A stretch of 64,000 bases of DNA from Candidatus Heimdallarchaeota archaeon (GTDB lineage: Archaea > Asgardarchaeota > Heimdallarchaeia > JABLTI01): contig JAGXNT010000031.1 of the NCBI GenBank assembly GCA_019894765.1, forward strand, positions 1-64,000, given 5' to 3'. The position numbers were made by a program, and so were the translations under genes. Each line of letters starts with the position of its first letter. Position 1 is the stretch's first letter. The notes beneath the pieces were generated by a model, which had not been told where the DNA came from, searched no databases, and saw nothing but the letters and a program-made list of their open reading frames with translations. Shown one piece after another: positions 16,688 through 25,786 of this stretch.

Positions 16688-17965
16688 ATGGGTAAAAATG
16701 ATGAAAGACTAATTGTGAAAAATGGGAATGTTTTCGATTCTCTTACTGGAAAAATCAAAAAGAATGCTACAATAGCAATTTCTGGGAAGCAAATTGTTTG
16801 GGTAGGAGCCAATGATTCTTTTGAAAAAGAAAAGAATGATCAAGTGATAAAAGCAGATGGAAAAACAGTTCTCCCCGGATTAGTTGAAAGTCATGTACAC
16901 TTAGCGTCAACTTGTAGTGCGCAATCTGAAAGAGTGCATTTGAGAACAAAAACAGCTATGTGGCATTACATTGCACTCAATAATGCTCAAAAGCACTTAG
17001 CAAGCGGGTTCACCTGTGTTCGTGATTGTGGTGCAATGCCTGGTTGGATTCCTTCTTTAAGAAGAATTATAGACATGGGTATTTTCGCAGGACCACGTCT
17101 TGTAGTTTCAGATAACGGAATTGGTCAATGGGGAAATCAAGAAGCCATTGGGCCAGATTATATGTTGGATTATTATCAAAAGGTTGGAGAAGTACTGACA
17201 GGTGTGGATGGTATAAAGCATGCTGTTCGAGAAAGAAAGCGTGCTGGTGCTGATTTCATAAAAACACTCACAACTGGCGGGGTACTTCATGGTATGGATT
17301 CAAAACTCGGAATGAGTCTCTTTTTGGATGAAGAACTTGAAGCAATGGTCGAAGAAGCTGAAAGACTTGGCATGCATGTTGCGTGTCATGCACATGGTCT
17401 AGAAGGTATTCGTAGTGCTGTAAAAGCTGGAATACACACAATTGAACATGGATCTTTTCTTGACGAAGAAACAGCTGATTTAATGGTTAAGAAGGGAACA
17501 TTCCTTGTTCCTACTCAAATGGCTTTAGCAGGATTACTTTCAGCAGATATCTTACAGCAATTACCTCCCGAAGTTCAAATTAAAACAAAGAATACAGGCA
17601 AAAGAAGTAGAGAAGCTCACAAAATTGCCTATGAGAAAGGAGTAAAAATAGCTGTAGGAACTGATGCTGGAACACCAGGTAATTTCCATGGGACAACTGG
17701 AACAGAAATAAAATTCATGGTGGAAAACGTCGGAATGACACCAGTGGAAGCTTTGCAAGCAGCTACTATCGTCGGAGCGAAGTGCGTTCATTTGGATGAC
17801 AAAATTGGAGTTATTGAGAAAGGAAAAATCGCTGATATTGTTATTAGTAACAAGAATCCATTAGAAGATATTACTGTAGTTGAAAATCCCAAGAATTTCT
17901 CTCATGTAATTAAAGATGGAAAAATAATGGTTGAGAAAGGTGTAATCACTTATTTCTCACCTTAA
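16688..17965 (+). CDS. Amidohydrolase (imidazolonepropionase/prolidase-like)
   Basis: A 425-residue metal-dependent hydrolase. Metal ligands: HVH (H69, H71) in LPGLVESHVHLAS, the lysine in DFIKTLTTGG (carboxylated in binuclear members), ACHAHG, TIEHGS and GTDAGT. The C-terminal small beta domain is complete (KIADIVISNKNPLEDI). This subgroup includes Xaa-Pro and other dipeptidases as well as cyclic-imidase-like enzymes; the exact substrate is unclear. A TATA-like CCTTATATAG at about 16615 lies upstream, so it is probably a separate transcript. No signal peptide, so cytosolic. Confidence 0.9.
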   Translation: MGKNDERLIVKNGNVFDSLTGKIKKNATIAISGKQIVWVGANDSFEKEKNDQVIKADGKTVLPGLVESHVHLASTCSAQSERVHLRTKTAMWHYIALNNAQKHLASGFTCVRDCGAMPGWIPSLRRIIDMGIFAGPRLVVSDNGIGQWGNQEAIGPDYMLDYYQKVGEVLTGVDGIKHAVRERKRAGADFIKTLTTGGVLHGMDSKLGMSLFLDEELEAMVEEAERLGMHVACHAHGLEGIRSAVKAGIHTIEHGSFLDEETADLMVKKGTFLVPTQMALAGLLSADILQQLPPEVQIKTKNTGKRSREAHKIAYEKGVKIAVGTDAGTPGNFHGTTGTEIKFMVENVGMTPVEALQAATIVGAKCVHLDDKIGVIEKGKIADIVISNKNPLEDITVVENPKNFSHVIKDGKIMVEKGVITYFSP

Positions 17966-17979
17966 TTTCTTTTTTCTTT
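17966..17979 (+). terminator. Poly-T terminator after the amidohydrolase
   Basis: TTTCTTTTTTCTTT immediately follows the stop codon without a clear hairpin, the form used for intrinsic termination in archaea. Confidence 0.4.
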
Positions 17980-18032
17980 GTAAAAGCATGTGTGTATAAT
18001 AATTTTAATACATTGGATTTCATTATGAGATT

Positions 18033-18887
18033 ATGAAAATTGAATATCGAAAATTCCAAAAAGCAGATCTCTCAAAGATAAAAGAGTTCACAGAGGTTAT
18101 GCCTACGTACTTTGAAGATTGGAATTCATATGCCCCAGTAGTATTATCTGATACTAATTGTGTGTTTTACGGAGCATTTCAAGGGGAGAAGATAATAGGG
18201 TTAGGGAACCTTAGAAGGAAAAACAAAAACATTGCTTGGATAGAATTAATTCGAGTAAGACCAGATAATCAACTTAAAGGAATAGGAACAGAGCTATTTC
18301 GATTTGGGGATGAAATTGCTAAGAAATTAAAATACAAAATTGTAGGTTTTGCAACAGAAGGCGGAAATATCGGTTCATGTAAAATTGGTGAGAAATTAGG
18401 ATTTAAATTACTAACAGAAATGATTCCATTTTGGGTGGAAAGCAGTAAACCGAAGATACTAAAAATAGAGAACCCAAGAGAACCAATACCTATAGATGAA
18501 GCATTAAATTTAATGTATAAAATCCCTGATGGTCCAAAAGATTACATTGCTATCGGATGGAATTTTGTTCCACTTGAGAAATCATTCTTTGAGAAAGAAC
18601 CAGATATGAAATTCTATGCAAAAAACAAGACAATACTTTTGGAATATTTAGAACGAGATGAAGTAACTGATGAAGTGAGCTGGATAAAAGCTATTGTTTA
18701 CGGTGCAGAAGAAGATGCAGAATACCTCATCTCAGAATATGTAGAAAGAACAAAGGAATATGGTGAATTTCTTGGTTGTATTACCACGACAAGATTAGAG
18801 CATATACCTGAGAAAATGAAATTCATTCGTTCACAATCAGAAGGTGGCAGACCCAATACTATTGTTATGTGGGAAAAGAAGCTATAA
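18033..18887 (+). CDS. GNAT N-acetyltransferase
   Basis: A 284-residue protein. The N-terminal half is a complete GNAT domain: start KIEYRKFQKADLSKI, beta-4 IAWIELIRVRP, acetyl-CoA loop DNQLKGIGTELFRFG (Q/RxxGxG/A), and C-terminal IGSCKIGEKLGFKL. The second half (150-284) is not clearly GNAT but may be a degenerate substrate domain. Substrate unknown. It is convergent with the nitroreductase gene, the two stops being only nine bases apart. Confidence 0.82.
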   Translation: MKIEYRKFQKADLSKIKEFTEVMPTYFEDWNSYAPVVLSDTNCVFYGAFQGEKIIGLGNLRRKNKNIAWIELIRVRPDNQLKGIGTELFRFGDEIAKKLKYKIVGFATEGGNIGSCKIGEKLGFKLLTEMIPFWVESSKPKILKIENPREPIPIDEALNLMYKIPDGPKDYIAIGWNFVPLEKSFFEKEPDMKFYAKNKTILLEYLERDEVTDEVSWIKAIVYGAEEDAEYLISEYVERTKEYGEFLGCITTTRLEHIPEKMKFIRSQSEGGRPNTIVMWEKKL

Positions 18888-18895
18888 GTTCCGAT

Positions 18896-19444
18896 TTATT
18901 CAAACCAAGTTGTGATATCATCCACAGTTAATCTTGTTCGGCTTTCTGGTGATTCATTTGGATAACCAAGTGATACAGCAGCGAGTAGAGGCATTTCAGT
19001 TCCTAGATGTGTCATTATTGTCTTATCAATATAGAGCACATCGCAAATCCATAGAGAACCTAATCCAAGTTCTTGAGCTTTTAGCAACATATTTTGTATG
19101 GCAGCGGAAACTGATTGGATGTCTGGTCTTGCAGGATGCTCCATAACTTGTGCAGAGAAAACCAAAATTGCTACAGGAGCTTGATCCATTATTTGGAAAC
19201 TATATCTAGCATATGGATGTACTCCAGGTTCACCTGAGATTTTATCAAACTCTTCTAAACAAAATTTTACCAATTTGTCTTTTGCTTCTTTTTGATAGAC
19301 ATGAAATCTCCAGTGTTGCAGATTCTTAGCAGATGGTGCTTTATTTCCAGCATCAAGTATAGCTTCTATATGTTCTTCTTTCACCGGATCTTTCTTGAAT
19401 TTTCTAATTGACCTTCTATTCGCTATGATTTCATCAAATGACAT
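18896..19444 (-). CDS. Nitroreductase-family flavoprotein
   Basis: About 182 residues. FMN-binding features are the N-terminal NRRSIRKFKKDPV, KAPSAKNLQHWRF and C-terminal LAAVSLGYPNE. Such homodimers reduce nitro, quinone or flavin-like substrates with NAD(P)H, and some members act in cofactor synthesis. ATG 19444 is preferred to the in-frame TTG at 19462 because it begins directly with FDEIIANRRS, the conserved start. Single gene. Confidence 0.87.
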   Translation of the reverse strand: MSFDEIIANRRSIRKFKKDPVKEEHIEAILDAGNKAPSAKNLQHWRFHVYQKEAKDKLVKFCLEEFDKISGEPGVHPYARYSFQIMDQAPVAILVFSAQVMEHPARPDIQSVSAAIQNMLLKAQELGLGSLWICDVLYIDKTIMTHLGTEMPLLAAVSLGYPNESPESRTRLTVDDITTWFE

Positions 19445-19598
19445 TATAACCAATCCTATCAATGTTTGAAATAAAGATAATTATTGAGTAATCATTTTTG
19501 CTAACTAATAATAATTCGTAATATCTTATTATTCTAACAAAAATGTTTTATTGATTCATATTTCAATTATAATAGAGTTATAATTTGTCTAGAACGAG

Positions 19599-21086
19599 AT
19601 GGAATTTTCTGTGTTTGAAGAGGAGATTAATAAAATCAAAGAGATCATTTTACATGGTGAGTCAAGAAAAGCATTAGAGCATATAAAAATCATTGAAAAA
19701 AGAGCATTAAGTAATACTGAAAAGGATATTCTAAATCTGTATAAAAGTAATGCTTTAAGACATTTCGGACATCATGATGAAGCATTAAAATTAGTCGAAA
19801 AAGTTATGCTGAAGTTTTTAGAGAATGATTTACCGAAATATTATTTACTTGCACTAGCGAATAAAGCAAGATTACTATGCGAAAGAAATCAATCTAAAGA
19901 AGCAATAAAATTGTTGAAACAGAAAGAGAAAATTCTTGATTCTTTGTCTGCAAAAAAACTCAATGAACTTTATGAAGAACGTTGCTATTTATTATTAGCG
20001 GAAGGAGGGGCATATTTTCATTTAGGGAAATTTAAACGTTATGCGAAGCCTAGCAAAAGAATGCCTGGAACTTGCTGAACATTATAACTTTAAGTTTGGC
20101 ATAGGATTAGCACTTCTTAATCTAGGAGACAGTCATACTAGATTGGGTCAAAGTGAAAAGGCTTTTGATTTTAGAGAAGAATCTTTGAGAGTTTTTAAAG
20201 AAATAAAAAATGAGTATTGGATTGCATACGTTCAACATTATTTTGGTCACTACTATTCAGAGATAGGAGATTATGATAAAGCTATTGAGTACTACTTGAA
20301 AATTATGCCCTTTGTTGAGAATACAGAAAATGCATATCAAAAAATCATTATCTTTATGCATTTAGCACATATCTACTACTTTAACTTGGAAAAAGAAATT
20401 TCTTACGAGTATATTTTACAAGCTTATCAATTACTGGAAAAGATAAATCGTTTAGATGTAAAGGATATAATAATTAGCAGAATGGTAGATTTGAGTCTTG
20501 AAAAAGGAGAATTTGATAAAGCAGATGAGTATTTAGAAGAACTTAACCAATCATACGTCAATTGAAGAATCAAGAATATAATAGAATTATTAGATATTAT
20601 GATATTCAAAAAATGATTAAAAAATTCCATAAATCGAAAAGTACTTTGATTCGAGAAGATGCTGAAAGAATAATCAGAGAAATAATCAATGATGAATCAA
20701 TAGATGAAAATTCAAAATGGGGTTTTAAATTAGATCTTTGTTTTTTACTTTTACATGAATACATTGATACGGGCAAAAGTGAATTAGTAGATGAAATTGA
20801 AACAATAACTTCAAATCTACTTACTGATTTAAAATTTTATGATGAAGTGATTCCTCGAATAGGAATCTTATCTTACCGATTATTTGCATTATTAATTCAA
20901 GCAAAAATTCATGGAGATAAGAAAAAACTAGAGGAAATTCAAGATCTTTTATCAAAAACAGAGAAATTTGCAGGTGTTAAAGGAAATAAACTCTTATTGA
21001 AATATCTTGAAGAAAATAGAGAGTATTATACTTCACTAACTGATGAATTAGTAGAAATCATAGAAAAATATGTTATATCAACTTAG
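19599..21086 (+). pseudogene. TPR protein gene broken by two frameshifts
   Basis: Three consecutive reading frames (19599-20078, 20041-20565, 20562-21086) together encode one archaeal TPR protein of about 490 residues. At 20040 the frame moves by one between GAYFHLGKFKR and MRSLAKECLELAEHYNF, which are contiguous in a normal repeat. At about 20560 it moves back between YLEELNQSYVN and KNQEYNRIIRYYDI. The last part (DAERIIREIINDES, ENSKWGFKLDLCFLLLHEYI, AKIHGDKKKLEEIQDLLSK) is the usual C-terminal region of these proteins. The two shifts cancel. Either this is a recent pseudogene or the read consensus has two indels; the second junction overlaps as TTGA and could be a coupled start. Confidence 0.65.
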
Positions 21087-21107
21087 ATTCCCAGATTTTT
21101 TTTAAGC

Positions 21108-21173
21108 AATTATTTTAAATTTAAACTGTTTTTGTATTATGTTTGATAATGAACGATGAAACTGAAATAAACA
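21108..21173 (+). repeat. Direct repeat copy 1 (duplicated 5' end of the gene at 23309)
   Basis: Matches 23268-23333 at a constant offset of 2,160 bases: 13 identical bases (AATTATTTTAAAT), a diverged 15-base spacer, then 33 identical bases. The copy includes an ATG (21149) and codes MNDETEIN before the similarity ends, leaving a 20-codon open frame (21149-21211). It lies just upstream of the propeller surface-protein gene. Confidence 0.8.
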
Positions 21174-21238
21174 GCAAAAGTCTTAAAACTCTTATGAGAT
21201 ATATTACTTAAGTTATTATAATTGGAGGGTAAAAGCTT

Positions 21239-23059
21239 ATGGCTCGTAAGTTTTATGCTTTATTTTTGATATTGAGTTTGACAATTTTAGTAGCTCCAAT
21301 AGGAGCTTATCAACCTATAAGAGATGAAATACCAGTTATGATACCTAAAGCAATAGCGGTATCAAAACTGTGGGATTTTCCTACAGGTGATATGGTAGCA
21401 GGTTCACCTGCAGTTATTGACCTAGACAAAGATGGGACAAATGAAATTCTAATTGGTTCTAACGATGGTAGATTATACTGTTTAAGTCACTTAGGAACTG
21501 AAGAATGGTCATTTAATGGTGGAGGATGGATAGCATCATCTCCAACTATTGCTGATTTGGATGATGATGGTACTTTAGAAATCATAGTTGGTTTTGATAA
21601 CAAGGCATATTGCATAAGTCACACAGGAACTGAAGAATGGAGCTATACTACAGGAGGAGATATGACTAGTGGAGCATCTGTAGGCGATTTAGATGATGAT
21701 GGAACACTCGAAATATTATTTGGGTCTTGGGATAACAAAACTTATTGCTTAGATCATGAGGGTAATTTGGAATGGACTTTTGAAACAGGACATATGATTA
21801 CTGCTGTACCAGCACTAGCAGATTTAAACAATGATGGAACATTGGAAGTTATTGTAGGTTCATTTGATAATACCACATATTGCTTAGATCACTTAGGAGT
21901 ACAAGAATGGAATTATACTACTGAAGGTATGATTTCTGTTTCAGCAGCAATAGCTGATATTGATAACGATGATGATTTAGAAATTCTTTTTGGCTCTACA
22001 GACTATAAAGTTTATTGCCTAAATCATACTGGAGGATCTGAATGGAACTATACAACCGGATACATTATATATGCTACACCTATTTGTGTAGACCTTGATG
22101 GAGATTATACTCTAGAAGTTCTAGTTGGTTCTTATGATGCTAAAATGTATTGCTTAAGCCACACAGGAACAAAAGAATGGGAATATGTAACACCAGATTT
22201 TATTGCTTGTACTGCCACAATTGCTGACCTTGATAATGACAACACTTTTGAAATTCTTTTTGGCAATGGCGAATATTACGTTGATGGAACTCTCTTTTGC
22301 TTAAGTCATACTGGAACATTGGAATTTTCTTATGCAGTAGGTGACCTTATTTTTGGTTCTCCAACGATTGCTGATCTAGAGAATGATGGCGTTATGGAAA
22401 TAATATTTGGTAGCTATGACTACAAAGTATATTGTTTAGAATTGGTTGGTCCTACGGAATCTGGTGATGCTCCATGGTATACTTATCAAGGAACTTATAG
22501 TAGAACTGGTCGTATGGATGTTGATGGTGACTTGATATGCGACATCACAGAGGATTACTATAATACAGATCCAGAAGATTATGACAGCGATAATGATGAT
22601 TTAGATGATTGGACTGAGATATATTTTGAGGGTACTGACCCTAATGATGCTGATTCCGATAACGATAATCTCGATGATGGTGAGGAAGTAAACACATATG
22701 GTACTGATCCACTTGATGATGATACAGATAGTGATACATTGACAGATGGAGATGAAATCAATCTTTATTTCACCGATCCTTTGGTTGCAGATGCAGATCT
22801 TGATACAGATGAAGATGGTTTGACAAATGTTGAGGAAGTGGATACTTATGGAACTGATCCGGAAGTCAATGATACAGATGGTGATGGTTATACTGATGGT
22901 GACGAAGTTGGAAATGGTACTGATCCTTTAGATCCTGATGTTTATCCAACCCTTGAATCCCCTGCTTGGTTCTCAACTGCTATGGGTATTGGAGATCTCG
23001 CTTTAATAGTTGTCACAATTGTATTTCTTGTAAAAAGAAAGAAGAAAAAATATGACTAG
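21239..23059 (+). CDS. Surface protein: FG-GAP/VCBS beta-propeller, Ca-binding repeats, C-terminal anchor
   Basis: A 606-residue secreted protein. A signal peptide spans 1-25 (FYALFLILSLTILVAPIGA). Residues 45-410 hold eight or so propeller blades with the pattern DLDxDGTxEILxGSxDxxxYCLxHxGxxEW; each carries an Asp-rich calcium loop and a conserved Tyr-Cys. Residues 425-570 are thrombospondin-3-like Asp repeats (DSDNDDLDDWTEI, DTDGDGYTDGDE). A final helix LALIVVTIVFLV and KRKKKKYD anchor it. Likely role is adhesion or cell-surface structure. A good GGAGGG (21224-21229) precedes the ATG. Repeated DNA flanks the gene on both sides. Confidence 0.85.
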   Translation: MARKFYALFLILSLTILVAPIGAYQPIRDEIPVMIPKAIAVSKLWDFPTGDMVAGSPAVIDLDKDGTNEILIGSNDGRLYCLSHLGTEEWSFNGGGWIASSPTIADLDDDGTLEIIVGFDNKAYCISHTGTEEWSYTTGGDMTSGASVGDLDDDGTLEILFGSWDNKTYCLDHEGNLEWTFETGHMITAVPALADLNNDGTLEVIVGSFDNTTYCLDHLGVQEWNYTTEGMISVSAAIADIDNDDDLEILFGSTDYKVYCLNHTGGSEWNYTTGYIIYATPICVDLDGDYTLEVLVGSYDAKMYCLSHTGTKEWEYVTPDFIACTATIADLDNDNTFEILFGNGEYYVDGTLFCLSHTGTLEFSYAVGDLIFGSPTIADLENDGVMEIIFGSYDYKVYCLELVGPTESGDAPWYTYQGTYSRTGRMDVDGDLICDITEDYYNTDPEDYDSDNDDLDDWTEIYFEGTDPNDADSDNDNLDDGEEVNTYGTDPLDDDTDSDTLTDGDEINLYFTDPLVADADLDTDEDGLTNVEEVDTYGTDPEVNDTDGDGYTDGDEVGNGTDPLDPDVYPTLESPAWFSTAMGIGDLALIVVTIVFLVKRKKKKYD

Positions 23060-23091
23060 AAAAATAATGATGTGAAGTTTAATTTGGGAAT

Positions 23092-23125
23092 CACTAACAT
23101 CTGTTAGTGCTTTTTCTTTTTTTTT
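23092..23125 (+). terminator. Hairpin plus T-tract terminator
   Basis: CACTAACA (23092-23099) and TGTTAGTG (23102-23109) form a perfect eight-base stem, followed by C and a run of 14 T interrupted by one C. It lies 32 bases after the surface-protein stop. Confidence 0.75.
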
Positions 23126-23267
23126 CTAATGACTTATTTCTATTTTCCTAGCTTTTTAGAAAAGTTATATTGATTAATCCTTTAAAGAAATTTGATTTAT
23201 ATAGTTTGAAGAAATGAATTTAGGATTTTAACTCTTCCAATTGTTTATTATGATGAAATATATTAGT

Positions 23268-23333
23268 AATTATTTTAAATCTAGAATGATTCAGCATTAT
23301 GTTTGATAATGAACGATGAAACTGAAATTAATA
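23268..23333 (+). repeat. Direct repeat copy 2 (promoter and start of the gene at 23309)
   Basis: The intact counterpart of 21108-21173. It carries the TATA-like ATTATTTTAAAT, about 30 bases before the ATG at 23309, and the first codons of that gene, so the repeat unit is a promoter-plus-start segment. Confidence 0.8.
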
Positions 23334-23716
23334 GAATGATTGCAATTTGGCGAGAAATCCTTGTAAAAGAAGAGAACAGCTGGGTTTTATTCAATCACGG
23401 GACATGTTTAATCTTATTGGAACCAGAAGAAGACTTACGAGCTCAAGCAATTGAAATTATGAAAATGTGGGGACCTGTTGTACCTGGAACTTCTGCTGGT
23501 GATTTCAAAGTTGATACTTGGGAAGACCTTCCTGGCTGGACTGTTTTTTATCATCATCCAGACATAGCGAATTATGTCAGTCCTGAGGAATTCGGAGAAG
23601 AATCAGAAGATCAAGTCAGAAATAATATGATTATTGGATTAATTGGTAGAAACAAAAGAAATGAGGATGCACAATCCCTACAAATCGTTCATGTGGAAGA
23701 CAAAAGAATTGAATAG
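23309..23716 (+). CDS. Conserved hypothetical protein
   Basis: A 135-residue acidic cytosolic protein, MNDETEINRMIAIWREI onward, with SWVLFNHGTCLILLEPEEDL, MKMWGPVVPGTSAGDFKV and LPGWTVFYHHPDIANYVSPEEF. It has no signal, membrane segment or known catalytic motif. The sequence looks conserved rather than spurious (balanced composition, ordered beta/alpha pattern). I recall similar short proteins in bacteria but cannot name a family. The ATG at 23309 is preferred over the TTG at 23303. A truncated copy of its 5' end lies 2.16 kb upstream. The hydrolase gene follows 21 bases after its stop. Confidence 0.65.
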   Translation: MNDETEINRMIAIWREILVKEENSWVLFNHGTCLILLEPEEDLRAQAIEIMKMWGPVVPGTSAGDFKVDTWEDLPGWTVFYHHPDIANYVSPEEFGEESEDQVRNNMIIGLIGRNKRNEDAQSLQIVHVEDKRIE

Positions 23717-23737
23717 TAATATTTTCCTAGATTTTTG

Positions 23738-25786
23738 ATGTGGTTTATATTTGTGATTAACACAAAATGCTTAGGGAAAATATTGTACAAGAAAAAAACG
23801 CTAATATTTGGATTAATTATTGGGCTTTTTGTTTTTGGGATGATTGTTCAGAAGACTGATAATAAAACTTCAGATAATTCTAATATGGATTTATTATCTT
23901 ATATCAAACCAGTAGATGGTTTGATTGAACCACAAGCTCGTCCTAGTAAAACAGAAATAAGTAATTTTGTTGATATGATGAGTACTCAATTGTTGAGTTA
24001 TTATAACATACCTGGAATGACTGTCTCGTTTGTTATGGACGATGAAATTGTTCTTTCAAAAGGGTTTGGAAGAAGTGATTATTTACCACCTACTTTTGTT
24101 CACAATCAAACATTGTTTCGAATTGGATCTGTTTCTAAAAGCTTTACTGCAATTGCAGCATTGCAATTAGTAGAAGATGGAATATTGGATTTAGATACAG
24201 ATATCAATGATTATTTAACGGCTTTCCAAATACCTGAAACCTTTCCAGAACCTATAACCTTAAGACATTTACTAACTCATACTCCAGGATTTGAGGAATT
24301 TCCTGCAACAGTAATTTATGATATGGTAGTTCCACAGACAGTAGAAGAAATCTTAATAACTTGGATGCCTAACAGAGTAGCTCCCCCAGGAGTTAAATCT
24401 AGTTATTCTAATTATGGGATGGGATTGATTGGTTATCTTATCCAAGAATACTCTGGCAAATCATTCGAACAATACGTTGAAGATGAAATACTTGTTCCTC
24501 TAGGAATGAATCACACAACATTTAAACAACCACTACCAGCAGTTTTAGCAGCCAATATGTCAAACGGTTATTACGAGGATATAGAAGAACAATTCTTCGA
24601 GATTGTCACACTCCCCAGTGCGGGTTCTTGTAGCTCTACAGCTTCTGATTTGGCAATTTACATGCTGACTTTATTGAATAACGGAACCTATAATGGAACT
24701 GAGATTCTGCAAAGTTCAACTGTTGATATGATGTTTAATAAGCAATTCGAACCACATGAAGATTTACCAGGAGTAGGATTCGGTTTATACCAATTTTACC
24801 CAAATAATGTTAATGTTTGGGGGCATGGAGGAGACACCATTTTCTTTCATAGTAATATGTGTCTCTTTCCAGAGGAAGATCTTGGATTCTTCATATCATT
24901 TAACAGTTATAATGGAGTATATGCCAAATCAGAATTCTTAAGTGCATTCATAGACACTTTTTATCCGTATAGTAGTTCACCACCAACACCAATGGATGAC
25001 TACGATAAAGGATTAAATCAATTCACTGGATATTATTACACAGCTCGAAGATACTATTCTGACAAAGATATTACTGATTATCTAACAGAAGAGGTTGTTT
25101 TCACTTGGACTCCTTTTGATTACATAGATACTGTGCTTGAAATTACAAAAAATAATAGCTACCTATCATTGGCAGAACTAGATTTCGTTCAAGTAGAACC
25201 AGACTACTTTAGAGAAGCAACAGGTGAATATGATTTAGAAATGGCTTTTGTTCGTGACGCAAATGGAGAAGTAAGTTATCTTTACACTAATTTCATGACT
25301 ACATTAGTTGCTAGTGAAAAAATGCATCCGTTTTATTATGAATCCGGACCTGTTTTAGCAGTATTAATTGTAGTAGGTTCAGCATACTTCCTATCTTTAC
25401 TTTGGTGGGTAATAGAAGCTATAATTGACTCAAGAAAGAAGAAGAATGGAAAACCATTCCTACAACACCTCTCGAAAGGACTAATTGCAGGAGTCTTAAT
25501 ACTAAATGCAATTCTAATAGGCATTTACTATCCAATGTCAAACACGAAAGTTTTACTTGATACAGATACAATTTCCGATCTCGGTGGTTTGATTGCTTTA
25601 CCGATAATTGTGATTGTACTAATTGCTGTAATGATTGCTCTAAGTGTTTTCTCATGGATTGGAATCGGTAATGTTGAAAGAAAACCATACGGAAAACTGT
25701 GGGAAAGAATACACTATCTAATCCTAATAGCATTAAGTGCAGTATTCATATTTGCATTCGCGTACTGGCACTTTCTAGGGTACTAA
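23738..25786 (+). CDS. Membrane-bound serine hydrolase of the class C beta-lactamase fold
   Basis: About 682 residues. An N-terminal helix (TLIFGLIIGLFVFGMIV, 25-45) leads the catalytic domain outside. Active-site motifs are SVSK (Ser nucleophile and Lys) in FRIGSVSKSFTAI, YSN in SSYSNYGMG, and HGG in WGHGGDT. A linker domain follows, then three C-terminal membrane helices (LAVLIVVGSAYFLSLLWWV, LIAGVLILNAILIGIYY, IALPIIVIVLIAVMIALSV) and one more. Relatives include D-aminopeptidases, esterases and penicillin-binding-like peptidases. Without peptidoglycan, a peptidase or esterase role is more likely than resistance. Its stop overlaps that of the convergent gene by three bases. Confidence 0.85.
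   Translation: MWFIFVINTKCLGKILYKKKTLIFGLIIGLFVFGMIVQKTDNKTSDNSNMDLLSYIKPVDGLIEPQARPSKTEISNFVDMMSTQLLSYYNIPGMTVSFVMDDEIVLSKGFGRSDYLPPTFVHNQTLFRIGSVSKSFTAIAALQLVEDGILDLDTDINDYLTAFQIPETFPEPITLRHLLTHTPGFEEFPATVIYDMVVPQTVEEILITWMPNRVAPPGVKSSYSNYGMGLIGYLIQEYSGKSFEQYVEDEILVPLGMNHTTFKQPLPAVLAANMSNGYYEDIEEQFFEIVTLPSAGSCSSTASDLAIYMLTLLNNGTYNGTEILQSSTVDMMFNKQFEPHEDLPGVGFGLYQFYPNNVNVWGHGGDTIFFHSNMCLFPEEDLGFFISFNSYNGVYAKSEFLSAFIDTFYPYSSSPPTPMDDYDKGLNQFTGYYYTARRYYSDKDITDYLTEEVVFTWTPFDYIDTVLEITKNNSYLSLAELDFVQVEPDYFREATGEYDLEMAFVRDANGEVSYLYTNFMTTLVASEKMHPFYYESGPVLAVLIVVGSAYFLSLLWWVIEAIIDSRKKKNGKPFLQHLSKGLIAGVLILNAILIGIYYPMSNTKVLLDTDTISDLGGLIALPIIVIVLIAVMIALSVFSWIGIGNVERKPYGKLWERIHYLILIALSAVFIFAFAYWHFLGY

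Noticed and set aside
22579..22761. Ser-rich minus-strand frame
   Set aside because: It is a mirror of the Asp-repeat codons of the surface protein, not a gene.
23738..25786. Antibiotic-resistance beta-lactamase
   Set aside because: The fold matches, but the protein is membrane-bound with extra helices in an archaeon without peptidoglycan; a peptidase/esterase role is more likely.
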